Shown here: in pieces, positions 9,847 through 17,998 of the stretch
How the letters are laid out: the number at the start of each line of letters is the position of its first letter
Position numbering within the stretch: the stretch's first letter is position 1
NCBI GenBank assembly: GCA_903944895.1
Contig: CAJATL010000272.1
Coordinates: 1 to 32,658, forward strand
Direction of reading: 5' to 3'
Source: an uncultured Bacteroidota bacterium
Lineage (GTDB): Bacteria; Bacteroidota; Bacteroidia; Bacteroidales; 4484-276
Length of the DNA stretch: 32,658 nt
Program-made: the position numbers and the translations under genes
Notes under the pieces: generated by a model
Told to the model about the DNA's origin: nothing
Database searches by the model: none
The model's input: only the letters and a program-made list of their open reading frames with translations

Positions 9847-9895
9847 TCCCCTTTCTCACAAAAAAAGTCCCCCAATTGATACCGGTTTTTAATGA

Positions 9896-10354
9896 TTATC
9901 CCTTTCTAAAAGTTGTCTCGTACATTTCTATCCAGTTTTCACAAGTCATCTTTTTGACGAGTTGACCGATTAAATCGTAAGGAATCTGATCGGGTTTTTT
10001 AAAGCGGATGCAGCCTTTTCCCATATCCAGCTTTGTTTTGCTTTGTTTTGGATATTCGGCGGTAAACCATTCCAGGAGTGCTTTGTCGGCATAAATTCCA
10101 AGATGGTAGAGGGCCACAAAGTTTTTTTGTGAGGCAATATTTATAAACGGAAGCGGCAGTTTGGGGTCGCAGTGATAGCCTTGCGGGAAGATGGACTTTG
10201 GAACAACGTACCCAATCATCCCGTAATTCATGGTTTCTTCAAAGCCTTTCGGGAGGTTTTCGAGAATTGTTGCTCTCAGTTTTGTCATGGCAGCTTTTCG
10301 GTCGTTGGGAAGTTGAAGGATGTAATCATCAGGTGAATTTGCGTCAATTTTCAT
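9896..10354 (-). CDS. DUF1801 (YdhG/YdeI-like) protein
   Basis: About 152 aa from the ATG at 10354. A longer reading would need a TTG codon at 10387 and would add the odd peptide KNQKNQNQNT, so the ATG is preferred. The sequence matches the DUF1801 fold in order: 'ANSPDDYILQLPNDRKAAM', then 'MNYGMIGYVVP', 'LYHLGIYAD', and 'DMGKGCIRFKKPDQIP' leading into a final helix. Family members are small cytosolic proteins of unknown biochemical role. The gene starts about 50 bp downstream of the M28 peptidase gene on the same strand and may be co-transcribed with it. Confidence 0.8.
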   Translation of the reverse strand: MKIDANSPDDYILQLPNDRKAAMTKLRATILENLPKGFEETMNYGMIGYVVPKSIFPQGYHCDPKLPLPFINIASQKNFVALYHLGIYADKALLEWFTAEYPKQSKTKLDMGKGCIRFKKPDQIPYDLIGQLVKKMTCENWIEMYETTFRKG

Positions 10355-10406
10355 CGTATTTTGATTTTGATTTTTTTGATTTTTCAAAGCTACTGTGGGT
10401 TGGCTA

Positions 10407-11882
10407 TTAAAATTTATACCCCACCGAAAAATACCACCCCATCGGGATTATTTCATTTTCGGAGGTCTGCAAAAGGTTTGTCAGGCTTCGCTGACCGGTA
10501 AGTTTAATCTGCCATTTCATGAGGTCGGTGCCTAACCCAAGGTTTAAGCCCCATTCCTGCTTATTGTAAATTTCGTCGAAATCAAGTTCATCGCCTCCGT
10601 TTTTCCCACCGAAACTATTCCTGAAATAAGCGCCTGCAAATGGATATACTTTGAACATCCCACCATATTGGTTTACAAGATTAAAATGCAGGTTTACCGG
10701 GATAATTACCGATTGCCGGCTGAAATGTCCTTCGGCAGATTTGCTGCCGTCAAGCTGCAATAAGACTTCGGGCTGGAGCGTGAGTTTGTCGCCGATGTGC
10801 ATTTGAACGAATAAACCTGCATTTAAGGCAAAAACACTTTTGGCAATATAAAATTCGTCGGGGTATTTGTGGCGTGAGCTTCCTAATCCTGCTGTAACGC
10901 CGGTATTAAAATGGACAGCATAAGGTTTTTGAAGCCTTTCGAAGCGTTTTGAGGGTACAATCTCCGGTATTGATAACATTTCGGTGATCACGGCTTGCAT
11001 GAAAGTAGTGATTTTTGCCATTCCTTCGTAATCAAGCTTTTCGAAGGTGTCTTCGGGTTTATGGTACGGCGACTTTGTGCTGGTAAACGCATGAATGGCC
11101 GGGATTCCTTTTTCGCCAAAAGGCCAGGTATCGGTTTGAGCTTCGATTTTGGCGGAAGTGTTTTTCAAAATTAATCCCTGCGCTAAAACAATCGGCTGAG
11201 CAAGATCGTTACCGCCATTTAATGTACCCAACCCTTTAAAATCCAATCCTTTGTTGGCTTTGTACATGCCCACCATGTCGAGGCTGAACATGGCCACAAT
11301 TTCGTTGACATCGAAAATTTTGTTTTCGCTGACAAATTTTCCCGACCCAAGCAGACCGCTTTCTTCGGCATCAAAGGCGATAAAAATGATGCTTCTTTTT
11401 ACAAGGCCCGGGTTTGAAGCAAAATACCGGGCCAGTTCAATCACCGTAGCCACGCCAGAGGCATTGTCGTCGGCACCATGAAAAATTACCTTTTCATCAT
11501 CACTTTTCCGGTAGCCCAGATGGTCGTAGTGAGCGCCAATCAAGATATATTCGTCTTTCAAATCCGGATCTGAACCTTTAAGATAACCCACCACATTTGC
11601 CCCTGAAACGTGAACCAAGTTTATCCGAAGGTCGAAATGCTGGAAATAACCTTCATCGTTGTAAGGCGTCAAGCCGATTTCCTTAAAATGACCGGCGATA
11701 TAATTCTGTGCCAGGATTCTCCCTTCAGTTCCCAGTCCGCGGCCTTCCAGCGAATCGGACGCCAGGATCTTAACATGCTGTTTAAGTTTTTCCGAAAGTT
11801 CGGTTTGCCTGCCTTCCTGAGCCTTCAAACCCAGAGACATCAGAAAAGCGATTGCCAGTAATCCCAAAAATTTCATTTTCAT
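10407..11882 (-). CDS. M28 zinc aminopeptidase fused to PorT-like outer-membrane barrel
   Basis: 491 aa with a Sec signal (residues 1-21, ending LKAQ). Residues about 30-305 form an M28 peptidase: GAHYDHLG with zinc ligand H118, HGADDNASG with bridging D138, FDAEESG with catalytic E173 and ligand E174, D202 in SLDMVG, and H274 in SPYHKPED. The full co-catalytic zinc site is therefore present. From about residue 320 the protein is not peptidase. It has alternating amphipathic strands (GVTAGLG, LNAGLFVQMHIG, LTLQPEVLLQL, VYPFAGAYF, WGLNLGLG, WYFSVGYKF) with a terminal aromatic, as in PorT-family outer-membrane barrels. The arrangement suggests a peptidase held at the outer membrane by its own barrel. 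A possible -7 element lies 38 bp upstream. Confidence 0.88.
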   Translation of the reverse strand: MKMKFLGLLAIAFLMSLGLKAQEGRQTELSEKLKQHVKILASDSLEGRGLGTEGRILAQNYIAGHFKEIGLTPYNDEGYFQHFDLRINLVHVSGANVVGYLKGSDPDLKDEYILIGAHYDHLGYRKSDDEKVIFHGADDNASGVATVIELARYFASNPGLVKRSIIFIAFDAEESGLLGSGKFVSENKIFDVNEIVAMFSLDMVGMYKANKGLDFKGLGTLNGGNDLAQPIVLAQGLILKNTSAKIEAQTDTWPFGEKGIPAIHAFTSTKSPYHKPEDTFEKLDYEGMAKITTFMQAVITEMLSIPEIVPSKRFERLQKPYAVHFNTGVTAGLGSSRHKYPDEFYIAKSVFALNAGLFVQMHIGDKLTLQPEVLLQLDGSKSAEGHFSRQSVIIPVNLHFNLVNQYGGMFKVYPFAGAYFRNSFGGKNGGDELDFDEIYNKQEWGLNLGLGTDLMKWQIKLTGQRSLTNLLQTSENEIIPMGWYFSVGYKF

Positions 11883-11919
11883 AATTTCTACTGTTTTGAG
11901 GTGAATTTTATCTTAAACC

Positions 11920-11927
11920 CAAAAATA
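11920..11927 (-). promoter_or_regulatory. Possible -7 element of the M28 gene
   Basis: Reads TATTTTTG on the minus strand, matching the Bacteroidota -7 consensus TAnnTTTG, about 38 bp before the M28 start. No good -33 TTTG lies at 19-21 bp, so this is tentative. It abuts the end of the DUF1697 gene. Confidence 0.3.
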
Positions 11928-11931
11928 CAAT

Positions 11932-12495
11932 TTAACCATTTGTGGGATTTCCATTTCCCAGCGCGATTTTCAGAAGTTCGTTAACTGTTTTCCAGTTCCG
12001 CGTTGTTGCGCCAACCCGGAGTTTTGTTTCCAGAAAATTGTTGGTCAGCTTTGTTCTTCCGTAACCATGCGGACAATACAAATAAACGGCTTTTTTAATC
12101 AGTACAATTTCTTCGTCGGGTGATTTTTTAGATTCAATTAATTCGAACTCAACTTCTTTTGGATCAGCAGCCAAAAATGTAACATGCAAAAACTGTCGAT
12201 CCATCCGCAAGTCATCTTTAAAAGGATTTGCCTCAATAATTGATTTCAGATCATCAATATTAAAAACAAATACCGGAACCTCAAATCCAAACTGCTCTTG
12301 TATTTTAGAAGAAATTGTCGCCGCTAAATCTGCCGAATCAGAATGATCATCCCTAAAAATGACATTTCCGCTTTGAAGGTAAGTTTCGGCATTTTGAAAA
12401 TCCAACTGCCGGTACATTGTTTTCAAAGCATCCATTTTTATCAGCTTTTGCCCGCTGACGTTAATACCTCTGAGTAATGAGATAAAAGTTGGCAT
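11932..12495 (-). CDS. DUF1697 family protein
   Basis: 187 aa. It opens FISLLRGINVSGQKLIKMD, followed by L(x)F(x)NAETYLQSGNVIF, the diagnostic start of DUF1697 proteins. It continues with FGFEVPVFVF, NPF, and the C-terminal segment KAVYLYCPHGYGRTKLTNNFLE plus TTRNWKTVNELLK. This is full length for the family. Members are small cytosolic proteins of unknown function. It lies 49 bp upstream of the M28 gene on the same strand. The ATG at 12495 is the only sensible start. Confidence 0.9.
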   Translation of the reverse strand: MPTFISLLRGINVSGQKLIKMDALKTMYRQLDFQNAETYLQSGNVIFRDDHSDSADLAATISSKIQEQFGFEVPVFVFNIDDLKSIIEANPFKDDLRMDRQFLHVTFLAADPKEVEFELIESKKSPDEEIVLIKKAVYLYCPHGYGRTKLTNNFLETKLRVGATTRNWKTVNELLKIALGNGNPTNG

Positions 12496-12542
12496 CGGTT
12501 TATTTTGTCGTGATAATGAGTGTAGTCTAACAACTGTTTATT

Positions 12543-12635
12543 TTGGGCTAAAGCCCGGTAACTGGTTGTTTTTCAATTGCCCCGACCTTAAGGTCGGGGC
12601 AATTGAATTTCTTGATATTCTGGGCTTTAGCCCAA
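12543..12635. repeat. 93-bp palindromic element with nested inverted repeats
   Basis: Outer arms TTGGGCTAAAGCCC (12543-12556) and GGGCTTTAGCCCAA (12622-12635) are exact inverted repeats. In the centre lies a perfect 32-bp palindrome (12574-12605) built around GACCTTAAGGTC with CAATTGCCCC and GGGGCAATTG flanks. It has no coding content; a 60-codon frame across it is an artefact of the repeat. The form resembles small dispersed palindromic (REP/MITE-like) elements. It sits between the pentapeptide-repeat and DUF1697 genes and could also act as a bidirectional terminator. Confidence 0.8.
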
Positions 12636-12716
12636 TTGATTTCATATTTAACACCTTTTTAGACTGATCTGAATAATTAAAGAATTTTGGTTGGTTAATA
12701 ATCATCTTTCCGGTTT

Positions 12717-13292
12717 TCAATAATCTATTTCGATATCAAACCTGTTCAATAATCCGGGTAATCCTGACAACGAAAATCTGGCTTTTTTAACCCGGTTTGT
12801 TGCCGGATCAATCGAAAAATTGAAGGAGGAACGAAAGTCGGCTTTTTCGATGTTTGTGTTTTCAAGAGTCGCTCCGGTCAGGTCGCAGTTATCGAAAACC
12901 GAACCACTCAAGTCGCTTTCGGTAAAATCGACAGCATGAAGTTTTAGATTTTTGAAGGTCATCTTTTTCAGCCTGGTCCGGTAAAATGAGGAAAGGCTCA
13001 GATTACAGTTTTCGAAACTGACGGATAAACCCAATGGGTTGCAGTTTTCGAAGTGTAGCCCCAACAGCTTGCAATTGCTGAATTTTACGTTTCTGAATGC
13101 GGTCATTCCAAGCTTTGCCATGCTCAGGTTACAGCTTTCAAACACGCAATCCACAAATTTTAGAGCATTAAGGTCTGCGTTCGAAAAATCGCAATCCAGA
13201 AACCTGCAATATTCATATTCGCCTTTAACAGGCGGGTTGAGGGTGAAATCGATCTTTTCAAAAGTCTTGTTTTCGAAGTATTCCTGTTCCAT
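12717..13292 (-). CDS. Pentapeptide-repeat protein, Qnr/McbG-like
   Basis: 191 aa from the ATG at 13292. Upstream in-frame codons mostly overlap the creatininase gene and lack repeat character, though MNKSLIQ at 13346 is an alternative start. The sequence is a run of A(D/N)LxF-type pentapeptides (CRFLD CDFSN ADLNA LKFVD CVFES CNLSM AKLGM), a short break, then more repeats (HAVDF TESDL SGSVF DNCDL TGATL). The end, FSLSGLPGLLNRFDIEI, is typical of Qnr/McbG proteins. Such proteins form a right-handed quadrilateral beta-helix that can mimic DNA and protect gyrase, but this length and sequence alone do not show quinolone protection. The stop of the upstream creatininase gene lies 46 bp away on the same strand. 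Confidence 0.85.
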   Translation of the reverse strand: MEQEYFENKTFEKIDFTLNPPVKGEYEYCRFLDCDFSNADLNALKFVDCVFESCNLSMAKLGMTAFRNVKFSNCKLLGLHFENCNPLGLSVSFENCNLSLSSFYRTRLKKMTFKNLKLHAVDFTESDLSGSVFDNCDLTGATLENTNIEKADFRSSFNFSIDPATNRVKKARFSLSGLPGLLNRFDIEIDY

Positions 13293-13338
13293 AATTTTTG
13301 GTTGTTTCTTTTGAAGCTGCGCCTTCTGAATGAGGCTT

Positions 13339-14100
13339 TTATTCATACAAATTTTCGACATCAGCCTCGCAAAGTTCGACAAGGCAGTTGCCGATTTTTG
13401 TTGTGAGATCGTTAAAATACTTTTCTCCTTTTTCCCGGGTTGCGAGTTTGGGATTACCAATGCCTGTATCTTCGGTAATCTTCGGCCATTTGCGCTCAGC
13501 CCAGGCCCAGCCTTCAGCAAAAGCTTTTATTTTATTCTTTTTCTCCTTTCCTTCTCCCCACTTTTCGAAGGGTAAAACAAGCTCAGGCCTGAGATGCAAA
13601 AGCAGGCTGGTCTCCATTTCCTCGGCATGGTCGCCGGGGTTTTCGAAATATTGCTTCCTTTCCAAAACCTGGTACCAGTTTATGATGCTGATAAACATTT
13701 TGGGGTATTTCACGCCAAGTTCCCGCACAAAAGGCTTAAAATCGTTTCCGCCATGACTGTTTAAAATCAGCAGTTTGAAAATCTTCTGATGGTTTAAAAC
13801 ATCAACAATGTCGGATAATATCGCAAACTGGGTGCTGGGATTGATGTTCATGTCGAGGTAAATATTCCGCTGCCCGGTGTTTACGCCGTAAGGGATGGTT
13901 GGCAAAACAACGACTTTTGCTCCTTTTTCCCAGGCTAACCTTGCCGATTCGGCGGCAATAAAATCGGATTCGATGTTATCGGCCGAGTAGGGCAGATGAA
14001 AATTGTGGGCTTCCGTTGCTCCCCATGGCAGGATTGCCAGTTCGAAACGCTCATCTTTAACGGCATTCCAGTTGGTTTCGGATAAAATGTAAGGTCTCAT
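13339..14100 (-). CDS. Creatininase-family metal-dependent amidohydrolase
   Basis: About 253 aa from the ATG at 14100; an earlier ATG at 14139 adds the lysine-rich peptide KSQVSKKTKHKK and cannot be excluded. Family motifs: LPWGATEAHNFHLPYSADN with the metal-binding Glu and His near the N-terminus, a conserved NSHGGN loop, and DHAEEMETSLLLHLRPELV, equivalent to the HAGExETS metal and catalytic motif. The family hydrolyses cyclic or linear amides (creatinine, formamidopyrimidines, mycofactocin peptide). The substrate here is unknown. It may hydrolyse an amide related to pyrimidine or nucleoside breakdown, but its link to the locus 3 kb away is only positional. Confidence 0.88.
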   Translation of the reverse strand: MRPYILSETNWNAVKDERFELAILPWGATEAHNFHLPYSADNIESDFIAAESARLAWEKGAKVVVLPTIPYGVNTGQRNIYLDMNINPSTQFAILSDIVDVLNHQKIFKLLILNSHGGNDFKPFVRELGVKYPKMFISIINWYQVLERKQYFENPGDHAEEMETSLLLHLRPELVLPFEKWGEGKEKKNKIKAFAEGWAWAERKWPKITEDTGIGNPKLATREKGEKYFNDLTTKIGNCLVELCEADVENLYE

Positions 14101-14210
14101 TTTTTTATGTTTTGTTTTTTTGGAAACCTGGGATTTCATGGTTTATGCTTTGAAGTGCCTAAGCCACCTTGTCCTAAATACATGTTTCCAAAATTTTAAT
14201 ATTGGTGCAA

Positions 14211-15278
14211 TTATTTTTGAATGACAAATTTCTTTGTTTCGACAGCATTCTCTGTCTGAATCCTTAAAAAATAATACCCCGTTGAAAACCCGGACAAATC
14301 AATGCTTTCAACATGCTGATTTGTCGATCCATTCGGGATGGTTTTATGAAAAAGCTTTTCACCGACAGCGGAAAATATTTCAAGATTTATCGTTTTTGCA
14401 GGGGAACAAAATCCGATGTTTAAAACATCGGTAGCCGGATTGGGGAATATTTTTATTCCGGAAACAATCGAACTTCCCTCTTCTACATCGGCATACAACG
14501 ACTCGTAAGCCAAGGCTGCCTCAAATATTTCATCAACAAACTGTGGCGCCACCAGGTCGGTTGCGGCTCCGTTGGGATGGCTATCGTATGCTGAAGTTCT
14601 GTATTGGTCCAACATAACGCCGTTTGCCCCAGTAAGTTTGCCGAAAAAATCGAACACATAAACGTTTGCCGGAAACGGTCCATATTCGCTGTCCAAACCA
14701 TTGGCAAGCGTGTCTTTCGCCCATCTGCAAAAGGTTTTTGAGAAACCAGCTTCGGTGGGCGTTGTTGACGAATTTTCGAGCGGGGCGTTGGTCCAGATGG
14801 CAAAAAACCGGTCGGGGTGGTTTTCCATGACTTTAACGATATGCCGCCAGTGCCATTTGTAGTTGTAGATGCTTTTATAGGTCGGGTTTAAAGTATCGGA
14901 AGGCCCGCCAACGGCCGCCATTGCCGATGACGGGAAGCACGATTTGATGACCAGAATTTTATTGTTTTCGAGATAATAATTGATGTCGGTAAAGGCAGTA
15001 TTGCCCTCAAAAAATTCGTGCTGGGTACACCATTCGTTATCGCCCGGCGACCACCATTCTTCGTTCATTGTAACCGAATCGTTGCTGGTGAAGCCGTGCG
15101 TTGTGTTAAAGCCATGCATCTGTCCGGGGATGGTGGTTGTTGAGGTTCCATCCGGGTTTGGCCCCCAGATGTAGCTTCCAGTGGAATGATGCAGAAAAAT
15201 TCCACTTCTGAAGTAGTTCTGTGCTGACAAAGCGCTTATCATACAAATCAGGACAGTTGTTAAAAATACTTTTTTCAC
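14211..15278 (-). CDS. Secreted SGNH-hydrolase-like protein with T9SS tail
   Basis: 355 aa, beginning with GTG at 15278, which opens a standard signal peptide (MKKVFLTTVLICMISALSAQ). The mature N-terminus is GIFLHHSTGSYIWG, a block I-like strand-turn in which HHST replaces GDS. Later come LVIKSCFPSS, FFAIWTNAPL, and YDSHPNGAAT near residue 235, which fits the DxxH block V of the SGNH fold. The C-terminal about 80 residues (IKIFPNPATDVLNIGF, IDLSGFSTGYYFLRI, KKFVIQK) are a T9SS type-A sorting tail. It is probably an exported hydrolase-like protein of unknown substrate. The SGNH assignment is an inference from motif order only. Confidence 0.7.
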   Translation of the reverse strand: MKKVFLTTVLICMISALSAQNYFRSGIFLHHSTGSYIWGPNPDGTSTTTIPGQMHGFNTTHGFTSNDSVTMNEEWWSPGDNEWCTQHEFFEGNTAFTDINYYLENNKILVIKSCFPSSAMAAVGGPSDTLNPTYKSIYNYKWHWRHIVKVMENHPDRFFAIWTNAPLENSSTTPTEAGFSKTFCRWAKDTLANGLDSEYGPFPANVYVFDFFGKLTGANGVMLDQYRTSAYDSHPNGAATDLVAPQFVDEIFEAALAYESLYADVEEGSSIVSGIKIFPNPATDVLNIGFCSPAKTINLEIFSAVGEKLFHKTIPNGSTNQHVESIDLSGFSTGYYFLRIQTENAVETKKFVIQK

Positions 15279-15322
15279 GTTCGTTTTACCTTACTTAGGA
15301 TAATCGCAAAATTACTTAACAA

Positions 15323-16576
15323 TCAATAATTTGAATTTACAAAGTCGCGCAAATAGTTGTTCAGATCATCCTGTTCAATTCCAAGAATGCACTCAACATT
15401 TCTATAAAAATCCTGTTCATTATCAGCTTTAGCGCGAAATAGTTCCTTTACTTTGTCGTAACTACCCATTCTAAAGGCAATATCACATATTACGGCATGT
15501 ATCATGTACTGAAAGTTGTATGTTGATCTTTCATCCCTATATCGGATAAGTTGCATTTCGGCATCATCACTCTGTGGTTTATAAATAATACTACCGGTAC
15601 TATCTTTGCTGTAACCATAAAGACTTTTTGAAAGATCAATCCATGAATTTTGCTGTAAAAATTCTTTAAACCTACCAATGTGAAAAGAATAGGGTTTCCC
15701 AACATGCTCGCTGAAGTAACTAGCTAATCCTTCCTCAAAATAAATATATCTCCCATGTTGAATTTCGGAAAGGAGGAGATGAATTATTTCATGCAAATAA
15801 TTTTCACCGCCGCCACCACTTAAAATGATCTTATTGTTGGTTATGTAGCCTCCCTGAATTGTATTGGATGCACTTACAAAATCAACATTGTAGTATTCAA
15901 TGCCAAACCATTTTGATATTTCAGTTTTATTATTTGCAACAAGATAAGTAATTGTATCTTGATTATTAATCTGAAAGTTCTTTTTAAAGGCTTCAACTCT
16001 TTGGTTTAATGATTCGGCTGTGCTATCAATAAAACTGTATGTTTCAGGATAGTAATAGATTACGTTAGAAAATGTTCTTTTCTTTAATTGACGTTTACTT
16101 GACGAAAAGGTATTTTGTAATTTAAAGGTTCCATTAATTTTTTGAATAGGAACAGTTATCATTATTGATGGGAATCCTTTGAAAAAACTGTCATCCCTGG
16201 TCACAAAAATTGTTTTCAACTCGAACAGATTAGAATCCCGTTTGGCAACACCCAGAAAATATTCTACATCATTTGTAAACCAAACATTTCCTATCGAACT
16301 CATAAAAGAGTAATACAAATCAACAAAACTGTAGGTATTAGTTTCGTTATCATCCCAATAGGATTTTAGTTCATCGTCCATACGATTTAATAATCCGGCA
16401 GTTCTTATGCTTTTTGCATTCAACTTATCCATGTAGTTTTTCCAGAAATCGAAAATTTCTTTAAAATCAGCATTTGCAGTATCAAGGACTGGATTAATGC
16501 GAACAATTCTTTCAATTTGAGAAAATCCGTTGAAAGTCAGCACGAAAATAAATATGCAAGTAAGAGCTATTTTCAT
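15323..16576 (-). CDS. Secreted gluzincin-like metallopeptidase, uncharacterised
   Basis: 417 aa with signal peptide KIALTCIFIFVLTFNGFSQ. It has a zinc motif HEIIH (H262, E263, H266) inside NYLHEIIHLLLSE, and a downstream FEEGLASYFSEH (E281/E282) that can supply the third ligand, as in peptidase-MA/gluzincin proteins. The N-terminal 250 residues resemble no family I recognise. There is no T9SS tail and no lipobox, so it may be periplasmic. It is rather AT-rich. The likely job is proteolysis or peptide trimming outside the cytoplasm, but no substrate can be deduced. Confidence 0.65.
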   Translation of the reverse strand: MKIALTCIFIFVLTFNGFSQIERIVRINPVLDTANADFKEIFDFWKNYMDKLNAKSIRTAGLLNRMDDELKSYWDDNETNTYSFVDLYYSFMSSIGNVWFTNDVEYFLGVAKRDSNLFELKTIFVTRDDSFFKGFPSIMITVPIQKINGTFKLQNTFSSSKRQLKKRTFSNVIYYYPETYSFIDSTAESLNQRVEAFKKNFQINNQDTITYLVANNKTEISKWFGIEYYNVDFVSASNTIQGGYITNNKIILSGGGGENYLHEIIHLLLSEIQHGRYIYFEEGLASYFSEHVGKPYSFHIGRFKEFLQQNSWIDLSKSLYGYSKDSTGSIIYKPQSDDAEMQLIRYRDERSTYNFQYMIHAVICDIAFRMGSYDKVKELFRAKADNEQDFYRNVECILGIEQDDLNNYLRDFVNSNY

Positions 16577-16647
16577 AAAGGATCAGATCAAATATTAATT
16601 ATTAACGTTGTGTGTTTTTATTCAAATTTGACTTTGTTTAAAAATAT

Positions 16648-16703
16648 TCTCCAACACCTGTTGGAGATTTGCCTTGATGAATTTCTCCAACACATGTTGG
16701 AGA
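16648..16703. repeat. Two tandem 20-bp palindromes
   Basis: TCTCCAACACCTGTTGGAGA (16648-16667) and TCTCCAACACATGTTGGAGA (16684-16703) differ only at the centre. Each has perfect 9-bp arms, and both are followed by TTT. They lie 36 bp apart between preA and the metallopeptidase gene. They could form terminator-like hairpins at the end of the preTA transcript or be dispersed repeats. Confidence 0.75.
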
Positions 16704-16756
16704 TTTAAGAGCAATGCTTCAATAAACCATCATTTGATGATATTCCGCTTCAACCT

Positions 16757-17998
16757 CTAAAAAATCGCAGCATGTTTTACAAGCTGTGTATCCACCTCTT
16801 TATACGAAACGCAATCCCAAACAGGGCAAACGTGCTTACAGAGCAGGCAGCCCACGCAGCGTTCTTCGTCAACAGTGGCTTTTCGTTTGGCCGGATCAAA
16901 TTTTATGGCCTGGTTTGCACCGTCGTGGCAGGAAATAAAACACTGCCCGCAGCCGATACACTTCTCCTCATCAATCACTGAAACCACCTGGTAACGAGTT
17001 TCAAAGTTTGATGGGTCGGTAAGTTTTTGGGCAGCTTTCCCGATGATCTCATCCAGAGATTTGATATTTCGTTCGATCATGTAATCGCTCAGGCCTTCGA
17101 TCATGTCCTCCACAATCCGGTAGCCGTATCTCAGAATGCCGGTTGTAACCTGCAGGTTTGTCGCGCCAAGCAACAGGAATTGCAGCGCATCAATCCATGT
17201 TTCGATGCCACCAACCCCGCTGATGGGCAGTTGCAGCGGTTTTGAATTGTACAGGTCGGAAACAAAACGAAGCGCAACAGGTTTTACCGAGGGGCCCGAA
17301 AATCCGGTTGCCGACGAATGACCGTGAATATTTGGCAGCGGCGTAAAACTATTAATATCAATATCCGTGATGGCTTTGATGGTGTTGATGGCCGAAATGG
17401 CATCGGCGCCACCGTCTTTTGCAGCCAAAGCAACCGGAAGCATGTCGGTGATATTTGGGGTCATCTTAGCCATGACCGGCAATTTGGTGGCCTTTTTTAC
17501 AACTTCGGTAAAAGTGGCAACCGCGTGAAAATCCTGCCCGGTGCGGTGCCCGGCAGATGGATGTGCCATCTGCGGGCACGAAAAATTCAGTTCCAGCATA
17601 TCGGCGCCGGCATCTTCCGACATTTTTGCAAGTTCAATCCAGTCTTCGTCGGTGTAGCCCATGATACTCGAAATCAACACCTTATTGGGATAATTTTTCT
17701 TAAGCCAGGCAATATCGCGAATGTTGTCTTTGATCGGCCGGTCGGTGATCTGCTCGGCATTTTGTAAGCCTACAAACCGTTTGTCCATATAATTGAGCAC
17801 GCTTAAACGCGGCGAAGGCATCACTACCCTAAAACTTTTCTCAAGCCCCAAAGTTTTGTAAACAATCCCACCCCAGCCGGCATCAAAGGCACGGGCGCAC
17901 ATTTCGGCGTGGTTGCTCACGGGCGAGGATGAAAGGCAAAACGGATTTTCGAACTTTATCCCACAAAAATTGATGCTTAAATCTGCCCTGGTTTTCAT
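16757..17998 (-). CDS. preA: NAD-dependent dihydropyrimidine dehydrogenase, subunit PreA
   Basis: 413 aa, close to E. coli PreA. It is an FMN-binding TIM barrel that reduces uracil and thymine to the 5,6-dihydro forms, taking electrons from PreT. The barrel (1-330) shows ADMLELNFSCPQM with C141 at the position of the catalytic Cys, and PISGVGGIETW for FMN phosphate binding. Two [4Fe-4S] motifs follow: C347, C350, C353, C357 and C381, C384, C387, C391. The second reads CVGCLLCKHVCPVWDCV. The start ATG overlaps the preT stop as ATGA, so the pair should be translationally coupled. It is the last gene of the transcript. Confidence 0.95.
   Translation of the reverse strand: MKTRADLSINFCGIKFENPFCLSSSPVSNHAEMCARAFDAGWGGIVYKTLGLEKSFRVVMPSPRLSVLNYMDKRFVGLQNAEQITDRPIKDNIRDIAWLKKNYPNKVLISSIMGYTDEDWIELAKMSEDAGADMLELNFSCPQMAHPSAGHRTGQDFHAVATFTEVVKKATKLPVMAKMTPNITDMLPVALAAKDGGADAISAINTIKAITDIDINSFTPLPNIHGHSSATGFSGPSVKPVALRFVSDLYNSKPLQLPISGVGGIETWIDALQFLLLGATNLQVTTGILRYGYRIVEDMIEGLSDYMIERNIKSLDEIIGKAAQKLTDPSNFETRYQVVSVIDEEKCIGCGQCFISCHDGANQAIKFDPAKRKATVDEERCVGCLLCKHVCPVWDCVSYKEVDTQLVKHAAIF

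Larger units (their letters stand above)
9557..9895. other. Intergenic region holding gene remnants
   Basis: About 340 bp. From left to right it has the duplicated hrpB 5' stub (9564-9630), an AT-rich stretch with a TAACTTTG -7-like element upstream of that stub on the minus strand (about 9643-9650), and a 33-codon minus-strand frame (9745-9846) with coding-like sequence. Nothing else is supported. Confidence 0.6.

Noticed and set aside
12538-12720. 60-codon minus-strand frame
   Set aside because: Most of it is the 93-bp palindromic element; it has no family features.
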